Source: CALAEC01 sp050692915
GTDB lineage: Bacteria; Actinomycetota; UBA4738; CALAEC01
DNA length: 14,132 bases
Assembly: GCA_050692915.1 (NCBI GenBank)
Contig: JBOGVU010000068.1
Span: forward strand, 1 to 14,132
Reading direction: 5' to 3'
Each line of letters opens with the position of its first letter. Position 1 is the first letter of the stretch. Below, in pieces: positions 1 to 6,963 of this stretch. A model generated the notes under the pieces. That model was not told where the DNA came from. It worked only from the letters and a program-made list of their open reading frames with translations, and did not search any database. The position numbers and the translations under genes were made by a program.

Positions 1-1
1 G

Positions 2-505
2 ATCGAGGCCGGCCTGATCCTGATCGACGTCGACTACTCCAGCTCCCGCCACGCCCTCATCCCCGAGCAGGCCTACTCGCCCTTCGAGCTGGGCATCCTG
101 GGGCGGTTCACCAGCTTCACCAAGGCCGCCGAGTACGTGGGGCGGCGGGCGCTGGAGGCCGAGGCGGCCGCCGGCGGGCCGGCCCGACGGCTGGTCGGGC
201 TGGACATGGACTGGGACGCCTTTGAGCTCCTCCACCTCTCGTACGGCCTCACGCCGGAGGTTCCCGCGGCCGCATCGAGGACGGCGGTTCCCCTGTACGA
301 GGGTCGCCGTCAGGTCGGCAGGGCCACCAGCGTCACGTGGAGCCCCTCGCTGAAGCGAAACGTGGCCCTGGCCTCGGTCCTGGCGCCCTACGAGCCCGCG
401 GGGACCCACCTGGAGATCGAGTGGACCGTGGAAGCCCGGCGCCGCCGGATCGACGCCGAGGTGGTGGAGCTGCCCTTCCTCGACCCTCCCCGGAAGCGCG
501 CTTAG
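2..505 (+). CDS. GcvT-like aminomethyltransferase, C-terminal fragment (5' end outside window)
   Basis: The first 167 codons visible are open from the left edge in frame 2 and end at TAG 503-505, so this is the C-terminal part of a longer gene. It begins within a block (residues IEAGLILIDVDY, SSRHALIPEQ, YSPFELG) that is characteristic of the glycine-cleavage T-protein / aminomethyltransferase family, just before the barrel-like C-terminal domain. That domain follows with a typical GRATSVTWSPSLKRNVALA stretch (strand with conserved WSP). Family members move a one-carbon unit from an aminomethyl carrier or a methylated amine to tetrahydrofolate in the cytoplasm. The visible part cannot separate true GcvT from the dimethylglycine/sarcosine-type paralogues, because the N-terminal folate-binding part is missing. 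Its stop overlaps the stop of the convergent oxidoreductase gene. I am confident of the family, not of the substrate. Confidence 0.8.
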   Translation: MEAGLILIDVDYSSSRHALIPEQAYSPFELGILGRFTSFTKAAEYVGRRALEAEAAAGGPARRLVGLDMDWDAFELLHLSYGLTPEVPAAASRTAVPLYEGRRQVGRATSVTWSPSLKRNVALASVLAPYEPAGTHLEIEWTVEARRRRIDAEVVELPFLDPPRKRA

Positions 506-2079
506 GGCGCCGGGGAGGAGCGGCGGCGGTCCGCAAGGATCGCCCGAGCCGCGTTGGCCCCCGGACCGCCGGTGATCCCGCCGCCTGGGTGCGCGCCCGA
601 GCCACACAGGTACAGCCCGCGCACGGGCATCCGGTAGCGGGCGAACCCGAGAAGGGGCCGCCAGGCGAAGAACGAGTCGAGGCCCGGCTCGACGTGGAGG
701 GGATGGCCGCCGGTGAGGCCGTACTCACGCTCCAGGTCCGAGGGGAGGAGGACCTGCCGCTCTCGGACCAGCCCGGTGACGCCCGGAGCGACGTCCTCCA
801 GCCGCTTCAGGACCACGTCGCCGACGCGACCCGCGTCTTCCTCGGCGTGGGGCACCCACTGCGCCACAACGCTCATCACGTGCCTCCCCTCGGGTGCCAG
901 CGACGGGTCCACCAGCGAAGGGATCGTGGCCTCCAGGAGCGGGGCGTCGGAGGTCTCGCCGTACTTCCACGCGTCGAAGGCCCGCTCGAGCTCGTCCACG
1001 CCCCCCGCCACCACGATCCGGCCGTGAAGGCGCTCCGCCTCGGCGCCGTCGAACGCTGGGACCCCGTCTAGGGCCAGGTTCACCTTGGCCGCGGTGCCGG
1101 GGGTCCGGAGGTTGTCCACCTCCCAGGACAGCGTGGGCCCCAGCGTCACCGGATCGACCAGCCCCAGGAGGGTGGCCTTGGGGTCGGCGCCCGAGGCGAC
1201 CACGGGCGCGTCGATCTGCTCGCCGGTGACCAGCGTCACCCCGGTCACCGCGCCCCGGCCGTCGCGAACCACGGCGACCTCGGCGCCGAGCCGGACCTCG
1301 CCCCCCAGTCTTCGCACGGCGTCGACCAGGGCATCGGCCACGCCCCCGGGGCCCCCGGCCGCCACGGTGGCCTGGCCCGCGGCCCCGGAGCCCCTGGCGG
1401 CAGCCTCGCCGAGCAGCACCAGGGTGGTGCCCGCCGACCACGGCCCCATCGCGGTGAGGTGGACGCCACGGGCGGCCACGGCGGCCCGGAGAAGGTCGTT
1501 CTCGAGGTGGTCGGCCACGAAGTCGGCCACCGCCATCGGGAGCACCCGGAGCGTCTCCCGCGTGTTCGCCGGCCCGCCGAGCCGCCGGACCCACCGGCCC
1601 AGCCGCAGGCCGGCCACCGCGTCCCGGACCGAGGGAGCGGCCAGGTCCGGGGGCGTCTCGGCGTGGAGCCGGGCCAGGAAGCTCCCCAGGGCCCTGACCT
1701 TTCGGTCGAACCGGGGCCAGGCCTCGGCGTCAGCCCGCGACCACGGCGCCAGCTCGGCGGCCGTCCGGGCCGGGTCCGCCCACAGCGTCAGGCCACGGCC
1801 CTCGGGGCCGGGGACGAACGCCCTGGCCTCCGGCTCGATCAGCGTGAGGCCGTGCCGTTCCAGGCCGAGGTCCCGGACCACCGACCGCCGAAGGCGCCCC
1901 ACCGTGTGCGCGGCCACGGGCGCTCGGAAGCCCGGCGCGATCTCGGCGGTGTCGGCGGCCCCGCCGGGCCGGTCCCGCCGTTCCAGCACCAGGACCCGGA
2001 TCCCCGCCTTCGACAGGTAGCCGGCGCACACCAGGCCGTTGTGCCCGGCCCCGATCACAACGGCGTCGTACCGGCTCAC
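502..2079 (-). CDS. PYROXD2/CrtO/phytoene desaturase-like FAD-dependent oxidoreductase
   Basis: Complete 525-residue flavoprotein. The N-terminal Rossmann motif GAGHNG lies at residues 10-15, with the ribose-binding Glu at about 33 (VLVLERR) followed by the GGAADT loop. The C-terminal FAD-closing signature LYLCGSGAHPGGGITGGPG spans about 489-507. This pairing is typical of the phytoene-desaturase / CrtO / PYROXD2 branch of amine-oxidase-like FAD enzymes, and the length matches the family. The start is GTG 2079-2077, whose last two bases open the TGA stop of the upstream gene (GTGA overlap), so it is probably translated by coupling. The substrate is unknown. There is no carotenoid gene (crtB, crtE) nearby, so a carotenoid role is not supported. 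It is a diverged paralogue of the gene just upstream, which suggests either a heteromeric enzyme or consecutive oxidations. Confidence 0.85.
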   Translation of the reverse strand: MSRYDAVVIGAGHNGLVCAGYLSKAGIRVLVLERRDRPGGAADTAEIAPGFRAPVAAHTVGRLRRSVVRDLGLERHGLTLIEPEARAFVPGPEGRGLTLWADPARTAAELAPWSRADAEAWPRFDRKVRALGSFLARLHAETPPDLAAPSVRDAVAGLRLGRWVRRLGGPANTRETLRVLPMAVADFVADHLENDLLRAAVAARGVHLTAMGPWSAGTTLVLLGEAAARGSGAAGQATVAAGGPGGVADALVDAVRRLGGEVRLGAEVAVVRDGRGAVTGVTLVTGEQIDAPVVASGADPKATLLGLVDPVTLGPTLSWEVDNLRTPGTAAKVNLALDGVPAFDGAEAERLHGRIVVAGGVDELERAFDAWKYGETSDAPLLEATIPSLVDPSLAPEGRHVMSVVAQWVPHAEEDAGRVGDVVLKRLEDVAPGVTGLVRERQVLLPSDLEREYGLTGGHPLHVEPGLDSFFAWRPLLGFARYRMPVRGLYLCGSGAHPGGGITGGPGANAARAILADRRRSSPAP

Positions 2080-3707
2080 GCCGCGTCACCGTTCCCCACG
2101 GCTCGCTGCGAGCGGCGCCGCCACCGCTGGGCCTTCATGACCTCGAGGGCGGCCAGCCGGCCCGGGGCTCCCATGATCCCGCCGCCGGGGTGCACGGACG
2201 ACCCGCACAGCCACAGGTTCCGGACCGGGGTGCGGAACCGGGCCCAGCCGGGGACCGGGCGGGTCCAGAACAGCTGCTCCAGCGACAGCTCGCCCTGGAA
2301 GATGTTCCCCTCGGACATCCCGAACGTCCGCTCGATGTCGAGGGGAGTGAACACCTGCCGGTGCAGGATCCGGTCCGGCAGGTTCGGTGCGAACGTGGCC
2401 AGGGTCTCCACCACCGTGTCGCCGAACGCATCCCGCCGGGCGGCGTCCCACTCGTCGCCCTCCACCAGGTGGTACGGCGCGTACTGCACGAAGCAGCTCA
2501 TCACGTGCTTGCCCGGAGGGGCCATCGACGGATCGACGAGCGTGGGGATCACCACGTCGATGTACGGGCGCCGGGAGAACCGGCCGTACTTGGCGTCGTC
2601 GTAGGCCCGCTCCATCCACGCCACCGAGGGCGAGATGCTGATGGCACCCCGGAGATGCTCGCCCTCACCGGGGAGGCACGTGAACTCGGGCAGGCCGTCC
2701 AGGGCCAGGTTGACCTTCCCCGACGAACCCCGGAACTTGTACCGGCGGACGGCCCGCTCCACGGCGGGGTCGAGGGCCCCGGGCTCCAGGAGGCCCAGGA
2801 ACGTCTGCCGAGCATCGATGCTCGACAGCACCACGTCCGCGGCGATCTCCTCCCCGGACTCGAGGACCACGCCGACGGCCCGGCCGTTCCGGGTCTGGAC
2901 CCGCCCGACCGGAGCCTCGGTCCGGATCTCCGCGCCGAGCGAGCGAGCCGCCGAGGCGATGGCCTCGCTCACCCCGCCGGTCCCGTCGCGGGGGATCCCC
3001 CAGGCCCGGAACGCCCCATCGATCTCGCCCATGTAGTGGTGGAGAAGGACGTAGGCCGTCCCCGGGGATCGGATCCCCTGGAAGGTGCCGATGATCCCGG
3101 AGGCGGACATCGTGGCGATCAGGGGGTCGGTCTCGAACCACTGGCCCAGGAAGTCGGCCGCGCTCATCGTCATCAGCTGGACGAACACGGCCTTCTGCCG
3201 CCGCGAAAGCTCCCGGAAGTCCTGGGCCAGCTCGAGGACCGGCAGCCATTCTCGAGGATCGATCCGGCCGGGGTCCGGAGGGACCAGCGAGAGCACCGGC
3301 TTGATGAACCGGGCCATGTCCACCATGAGCAGGCCGTACTCCTCGTAGGCCTCGGCGTCGTTCCGTGACCACCGCCGGAGCTCCCGGAGCGTCCGGCCGT
3401 GGTCGTTCACCCGCCACAGGTAGTCGTCCTCGAGGGGAGTGAGCGTGCCGTCCAGGGGGAGCAGCTCGAAGCCGTGCCGGGGCAGGTCGAGGTCCCGGAT
3501 GATCTCGGGACGGAGGAGGGAGACGACGTACGAGGCCTCCGAGAACCGGAACCCCGGGAACACCTCCTCGGTCACAGCGGCCCCGCCGACCACGTGGCGT
3601 CGCTCCAGGACGACCACCCGCCGCCCCGCCCGGGCCAGGTACGCGGCCGCCACGAGCCCGTTGTGCCCCCCGCCAACGATGACGGCGTCGTACCGATTCG
3701 TCCCCAC
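2076..3707 (-). CDS. PYROXD2/CrtO-like FAD-dependent oxidoreductase (first gene of pair)
   Basis: Complete 543-residue flavoprotein of the same family as the following gene. The dinucleotide-binding motif GGGHNG is at residues 12-17, the Glu of the second strand is at about 35 (VVVLERR), then comes GGAAVTEEVFPGF, typical of PYROXD2/CrtO-type proteins. The FAD-closing block LWLCGSSVHPGGGIMGAPG lies at about 498-516. No membrane helix or signal peptide is evident, so it is likely soluble or peripheral. Translation starts at GTG 3707-3705, and the sequence MGTNRYDAVIVGGG places this start at the usual distance from the Rossmann fold. It leads a two-gene operon (4-base overlap) and is transcribed away from kamD across a short shared region. 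Family proteins oxidise diverse and mostly uncharacterised substrates, so no substrate is assigned. A TAGAAT hexamer 9 bases before the start may be its -10 element. Confidence 0.87.
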   Translation of the reverse strand: MGTNRYDAVIVGGGHNGLVAAAYLARAGRRVVVLERRHVVGGAAVTEEVFPGFRFSEASYVVSLLRPEIIRDLDLPRHGFELLPLDGTLTPLEDDYLWRVNDHGRTLRELRRWSRNDAEAYEEYGLLMVDMARFIKPVLSLVPPDPGRIDPREWLPVLELAQDFRELSRRQKAVFVQLMTMSAADFLGQWFETDPLIATMSASGIIGTFQGIRSPGTAYVLLHHYMGEIDGAFRAWGIPRDGTGGVSEAIASAARSLGAEIRTEAPVGRVQTRNGRAVGVVLESGEEIAADVVLSSIDARQTFLGLLEPGALDPAVERAVRRYKFRGSSGKVNLALDGLPEFTCLPGEGEHLRGAISISPSVAWMERAYDDAKYGRFSRRPYIDVVIPTLVDPSMAPPGKHVMSCFVQYAPYHLVEGDEWDAARRDAFGDTVVETLATFAPNLPDRILHRQVFTPLDIERTFGMSEGNIFQGELSLEQLFWTRPVPGWARFRTPVRNLWLCGSSVHPGGGIMGAPGRLAALEVMKAQRWRRRSQRAVGNGDAA

Positions 3708-3716
3708 GACCTGCGG

Positions 3717-3722
3717 ATTCTA
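3717..3722 (-). promoter_or_regulatory. Candidate -10 box (TAGAAT) for the oxidoreductase pair
   Basis: Read on the minus strand, TAGAAT matches five of six bases of TATAAT and ends 9 bases before the GTG start at 3707. That distance would give a leaderless or nearly leaderless transcript. I see no convincing -35 at 16-18 bases upstream (the region is GC-only), so this is a weak call. It lies inside the 56-base region shared with the divergent kamD gene. Confidence 0.35.
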
Positions 3723-3747
3723 TCCGGGCGGGCCGCGCCGGCCCCAT

Positions 3748-3753
3748 GGGAGA
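3748..3753 (+). promoter_or_regulatory. Ribosome binding site deciding the kamD start
   Basis: GGGAGA lies 10 bases before GTG 3764. The alternative ATG at 3746 has only GC-rich sequence without purine run upstream, and it adds six residues not expected in KamD homologues. This is why GTG 3764 is preferred. Because this site lies inside the longer reading frame, the choice remains a judgement. Confidence 0.4.
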
Positions 3754-3763
3754 CTTAGGCGCC

Positions 3764-5329
3764 GTGAAGAAGCTCGACCTCGACCAGGCAATGGTGACCG
3801 AGGCCCGGGACCTTGCGACCCGGATCGTCCGCCCGGTCGAGCGGATGATCGAGGCCCACACGACCGTGAGCATCGAGCGCGCGGTCCTGCGGCTGTGCGG
3901 CCTCGATGGAGCGGTGGGGGAGGGCGTCGACGCCCGGCCGTTCCCGAACCTCGTGGTCGAGGCGGTGCGCGACCAGGTCGGGCTGGGCCGAGGGGCGGCC
4001 GTCCCCGTGTTCGACCTGATGATCCGGGAGGGACTGTCGATCGAGGGCGTGGCCCAACGGGTGGTCTCCGGAGAGGCCCGGTTCCGGTGGCCGGACGACC
4101 CCGCCGAGGCCGCGGAGGCGGCCACGGAGGTCGCTCGGGAGGCCGACCGGCGCGTCCTGGACCGACGCCGCGAGCGCGACGCTCACATCCGCCGGCTCGG
4201 CGATCCGGAGAAGCCGTGGCTGTACCTGATCGTGGCCACCGGAAACATCCACGAGGACATCCCCCAGGCCCAGGCCGCGGCCCGGGCGGGGACCGACATC
4301 GTGGCGGTGATCCGTTCGACCGGCCAGTCCCTGCTCGACTTCGTTCCCCATGGGGCCACGACCACCGGGTACGCGGGGACCTACGCCACCAGGGAGAACT
4401 TCCGGCTGATGCGGGCTGCGCTCGATGAGGTCGGCGAGGAGGTCGGGCGGTACATCCGGCTGACCAACTACGCCAGCGGCCTGTGCATGCCCGAGATCGC
4501 CGCGCTGGCGGCGATGGAGCGTCTGGACATGATGCTGAACGACTGCATGTACGGGATCATCTTCAGGGACATCAACATGCGCCGGACGTTCATCGACCAG
4601 CGCTTCAGCAGGATGATCCACGCCCGCGCGGGCATCGTCATCAACACCGGCGAGGACAACTACCTGACCACGGCGGACGCGGTCGAGGAGGCCCACACCG
4701 TGGTGGCCTCGCAGCTCTTGAACGAGCGATTCGGGCTCGAAGCCGGTCTGGAGCCGTGGCAGCTCGGGCTGGGTCACGCCTTCGAGATCGACCCTGAGCT
4801 CCCGGATCAGTGGCTGCTCGAGCTGGCCCACGCCCAGCTCGTCCGGGAGCTGTTCCCCGAGGCGCCGCTCAAGTACATGCCGCCGACGAAACACATGACC
4901 GGCAACGTGTTCATGGGTTACCTGCTCGACGGGATGTTCCACCTCACCGGCGTGCTGACCGAGCAGGAGATCCTCCTGATCGGGATGATGACCGAGGGCA
5001 TCCACACGCCGTTCCTGTCCGACCGCGACCTGGCGATCGAGAACGCCCGGTACATGGTGCGCACCGCCCGCGGCGTCGCCGCAGAGTGGTGGCCGCCGGG
5101 AGACGGGCGGATCCGGACCCGGGCCAACGAGGTGCTCGGCGAGACACTGACCCTGCTTCGCCGGATCGAGGAGATGGGGCTGTTCGAGGCCATCCTCGCT
5201 GCCGAGTTCGCCGACACCTCCCGGTCCCCGGACGGCGGCCACGGGCTCGACGGGGTCATGCGCATCGAGGACGGCTACGAGAACCCGTTCCTCGAGCTGT
5301 GGGACCACGGCCGGGCGGTCCAGCCGTGA
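3764..5329 (+). CDS. kamD: (Beta-)lysine 5,6-aminomutase alpha subunit
   Basis: 521 residues from GTG 3764 (527 from ATG 3746), against about 516 for clostridial KamD. KamD carries the TIM-barrel subunit of the adenosylcobalamin/PLP enzyme that moves the terminal amino group of D-lysine or L-beta-lysine from C6 to C5. Family blocks in order: EAHTTVSIERAVLRL near the N-terminus, HEDIPQAQAAARAG from His163, RSTGQSLLDFVPHGATT, LTNYASGLCMPE from 233, MLNDCMYGIIFRDINMRRT, NTGEDNYLTTADA from 294, GLGHAFEIDPELPDQW, and KYMPPTKHMTGN from 370. Its separate partner gene kamE lies downstream, which fits Kam rather than ornithine 4,5-aminomutase, where the barrel and cobalamin domains are fused in OraE. 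It leads a six-gene run. No cobalamin riboswitch fits upstream. Family assignment is near certain. Preference for L-beta-lysine, D-lysine or another diamine cannot be read from the sequence. Confidence 0.95.
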   Translation: MKKLDLDQAMVTEARDLATRIVRPVERMIEAHTTVSIERAVLRLCGLDGAVGEGVDARPFPNLVVEAVRDQVGLGRGAAVPVFDLMIREGLSIEGVAQRVVSGEARFRWPDDPAEAAEAATEVAREADRRVLDRRRERDAHIRRLGDPEKPWLYLIVATGNIHEDIPQAQAAARAGTDIVAVIRSTGQSLLDFVPHGATTTGYAGTYATRENFRLMRAALDEVGEEVGRYIRLTNYASGLCMPEIAALAAMERLDMMLNDCMYGIIFRDINMRRTFIDQRFSRMIHARAGIVINTGEDNYLTTADAVEEAHTVVASQLLNERFGLEAGLEPWQLGLGHAFEIDPELPDQWLLELAHAQLVRELFPEAPLKYMPPTKHMTGNVFMGYLLDGMFHLTGVLTEQEILLIGMMTEGIHTPFLSDRDLAIENARYMVRTARGVAAEWWPPGDGRIRTRANEVLGETLTLLRRIEEMGLFEAILAAEFADTSRSPDGGHGLDGVMRIEDGYENPFLELWDHGRAVQP

Positions 5330-5331
5330 GG

Positions 5332-5361
5332 TTGGCGCGCCTCGAAGCCTGCTGATAGCCT
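5332..5361 (+). promoter_or_regulatory. Candidate internal promoter before the DUF6220-like gene
   Basis: TTGGCG at 5332-5337 and TAGCCT at 5356-5361 are separated by 18 bases. TAGCCT ends 8 bases before ATG 5370. It sits just after the kamD stop codon, in the only sizeable gap between kamD and kamE. If active, it would give a leaderless message for the downstream five genes independently of kamD. The hexamers are modest matches, so confidence is low. Confidence 0.35.
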
Positions 5362-5369
5362 CCGCCACC

Positions 5370-5783
5370 ATGAGGAGGTTCTTCCGCTATGCGTTCCTCG
5401 GCTTCACGTGGCTGTTCCTGGCGGCCATCGTGGTTCAGGTGTACTTCGCGGGGCTGATGCTTTTCGGCCAGGAGGGTGGGCGAGGGTTGCACGAGGGGAC
5501 CGGTTACATCCTCGGGACCGCCGGCGCGCTGTTCCTGGTGCTCCCGGCCCTGGCCCGGGCGGGGGCGACGACCATCTTCCTCGGCGTGGTGCTGACGCTG
5601 ATCACGTTCTTTCAGCCCAACCTCACGTTCGCCCGGGACACGTCGCCGGCGATCGCGGCCCTCCACACCGTCAACGCGCTGCTGATCGTGGCGATCTCCG
5701 TGCTGCTGGTGCGCCGGGCCACGGAGCTGATCCGCGAGGAGCGGGGGACCCGGACCGCGGCAACTGCTTCCGCCGCCCGGTGA
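5370..5783 (+). CDS. DUF6220-like four-helix membrane protein
   Basis: 137 residues with four predicted membrane helices: about 7-33, 41-64, 66-85 and 95-116. A basic N-terminus (MRRFFR) and a charged C-terminal tail (RRATELIREERGTR) flank the bundle. Polar residues inside or at the edges of helices stand out: Gln23, His41, Gln82, His99 and Asn102. The pattern of Q...AG in helix 1, LHEGTG at helix 2 and LHTVNAL at helix 4 matches what I recall of the DUF6220 family of unknown function. The two helix histidines could bind haem or a metal, but that is only a thought. The gene lies 40 bases after kamD, and its TGA is overlapped by a GTG start of kamE, so expression is tied to the aminomutase. 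No role for such a protein is known in lysine fermentation. Confidence 0.8.
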   Translation: MRRFFRYAFLGFTWLFLAAIVVQVYFAGLMLFGQEGGRGLHEGTGYILGTAGALFLVLPALARAGATTIFLGVVLTLITFFQPNLTFARDTSPAIAALHTVNALLIVAISVLLVRRATELIREERGTRTAATASAAR

Positions 5784-6607
5784 ACGAGGCCCGACGTGAC
5801 GCCGGCGAGATCTCCCGGGACATGACCGACGCGCCGGTCGAAGCCACCGAGTGGGGGCTGGTCCGGCCGTACGGTGACGATACCGGCGACGGCAAGGTCC
5901 AGGTCTCGTTCACGCTCCCGATCCCATCGAACGCCCGGGCGGAGGCCGCCGCCACGGACCTGGCCCGCCAGATGCGGATCGAGAGGCCCATGGTCGTGCA
6001 TCAGAAGGCGCTCGGTCCGGAATTCACCTTCTTCATCGTGTACGGGAGCGTGGAGGCCGCCGTCGACCTCGACTCGCTCACGTTGGAGGAGCGCCCGTAC
6101 CCGATCCTGGATCACCGGGAGGTGGACCGGCGGGTCACCGCGGCCCTGGGGCGGGCGGCCGTCGTCGTCGGGGCGTCCCTCGGAACGGACGCGCACACCG
6201 TGGGGCTCGACGCCATCCTGTCGGTGAAGGGGTGGGCGGGCCACAAGGGCCTGGAGTCCTACCGAGCCTTTCGGGTGGTGAACATGCGGTCGCAGGTTCG
6301 AGCGGGGGACCTGGCCGATCGAGCGGTGGAGGAGCGGGCCGATGCCGTGCTGGTGAGCCAGACCGTGACCCAGCGGGACGCCCACATCGACCACCTCAGG
6401 GAGCTCGCCGGTGAGGTCGACCGTCGGGGCCTCCGGGGCCGGTTCCTGATGATCGCCGGGGGACCCGGTCTCGCCCCGGCGGTCGCCGAGGACCTCGGCT
6501 ACGACCGGATCTTCGGCAAGGGAACCACGCCCGGCGAGGTGGCCTCGTACCTCGCCTGGGCCCTCGGCGGCCGTGCCGCGCCGCCCGAAGGAGGGGAGGA
6601 GACATGA
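5780..6607 (+). CDS. kamE: (Beta-)lysine 5,6-aminomutase beta subunit, cobalamin- and PLP-binding
   Basis: 275 residues from GTG 5780, or 261 from ATG 5822 (clostridial KamE is about 262). GTG 5780 overlaps the previous stop as GTGA, matching the coupling seen elsewhere here; ATG 5822 fits the family length better. The N-terminal dimerisation domain contains VRPYGDDTGDGKVQVSFTLP. The Rossmann domain carries the cobalamin-binding DAHTVG motif of base-off/His-on enzymes, with the cobalt-ligand His at residue 139 (GTG numbering). Eleven residues later is Lys150, matching Lys144 of the Clostridium sticklandii enzyme, which forms the Schiff base with PLP. LVSQTVTQRDAHIDHL and the AGGPGL loop complete the B12 fold. 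Both cofactor residues are present, so the enzyme looks active. It is cytoplasmic and pairs with KamD, although a membrane-protein gene separates the two genes. Confidence 0.94.
   Translation: MNEARRDAGEISRDMTDAPVEATEWGLVRPYGDDTGDGKVQVSFTLPIPSNARAEAAATDLARQMRIERPMVVHQKALGPEFTFFIVYGSVEAAVDLDSLTLEERPYPILDHREVDRRVTAALGRAAVVVGASLGTDAHTVGLDAILSVKGWAGHKGLESYRAFRVVNMRSQVRAGDLADRAVEERADAVLVSQTVTQRDAHIDHLRELAGEVDRRGLRGRFLMIAGGPGLAPAVAEDLGYDRIFGKGTTPGEVASYLAWALGGRAAPPEGGEET
6588..6601 (+). promoter_or_regulatory. Strong Shine-Dalgarno region for the DsrE-like gene
   Basis: AAGGAGG at 6588-6594 ends 9 bases before ATG 6604 and is followed by a second purine run, GGAGGAG. It is the best ribosome binding site in the window and lies inside the kamE C-terminus, where it encodes the Glu/Gly-rich tail. 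It suggests that the DsrE-like protein is made at a high level relative to kamE. Confidence 0.65.
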
Positions 6608-6963
6608 CGTTCCTGGTTCACATCACCTGCGGGCCGGAGGACCCGACCCGAGCCGCCCTGGGCTTCCTGGTGGCCAGGACCGCGCAGGAGGAAGGACACG
6701 ACGTCAAGGTGTTCCTGGCGGGCGACGGCGTCAACCTGATCCGGGACGACGTCCTCGACCGCCTCGAGGGCGTCGGCACGGGCAAGCTCAGGGACCACTT
6801 CGACGCGTTCGCCGAAGGCGGCGGCCGGGTCTTCCTGTCCGGGATGAGCAGCAAGGCCCGGGGCATCGGCGAGGACGCCCTGGCCGGCAAGCCGGCGGAG
6901 ATGGCCATGCCGCCGGTGCTGGTGAAGCTGATGGCCGACAGCGATCGGGTGGTGACGTACTGA
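6604..6963 (+). CDS. DsrE-like small protein lacking the usual cysteine
   Basis: 119 residues with the layout of the DsrE/DsrF fold: strand 1 (TFLVHITCG), helix 1 (DPTRAALGFLVARTAQEEG), strand 2 (DVKVFLAGDGVNL), a variable middle, strand 3 (GGRVFLSGMSSKARG) and a C-terminal helix and strand ending DSDRVVTY. DsrE-family sulfur-relay proteins such as TusD carry a catalytic Cys after the third strand. Here that place is FLSGMSSKARG (about 77-87) with Ser79, Ser82 and Ser83, and the only Cys is Cys9 in strand 1. A normal persulfide relay is therefore unlikely. ATG 6604 overlaps the kamE stop (ATGA) behind a strong ribosome binding site, and the stop overlaps the kal start (TGATG), so it is a core member of the operon. 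The fold call is good; the function is unknown. A role in protecting, assembling or reactivating the mutase is a guess from context. Confidence 0.8.
   Translation: MTFLVHITCGPEDPTRAALGFLVARTAQEEGHDVKVFLAGDGVNLIRDDVLDRLEGVGTGKLRDHFDAFAEGGGRVFLSGMSSKARGIGEDALAGKPAEMAMPPVLVKLMADSDRVVTY

Noticed and set aside
1459..3368. Long plus-strand open frames across the oxidoreductase pair
   Set aside because: They are opposite two complete FAD enzymes with clear motifs, and their translations are low-complexity Arg/Pro/Gly/His mixtures.
3708..3763. Cobalamin riboswitch upstream of the B12-dependent aminomutase
   Set aside because: Only 56 bases separate the divergent starts, too few for the aptamer, and no B12-box sequence is visible.
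3755..5371. Long open frame antisense to kamD (about 538 codons)
   Set aside because: It is a GC-rich shadow of a very well supported gene, has no recognisable domain and is rich in His/Arg/Gly/Val as expected of such shadows.
3764..6607. Ornithine 4,5-aminomutase (OraSE) instead of KamDE
   Set aside because: OraE fuses the barrel and B12 domains in one chain of about 730 residues with a small OraS. Here the barrel (521) and the B12 protein (261-275) are separate, as in KamD/KamE.
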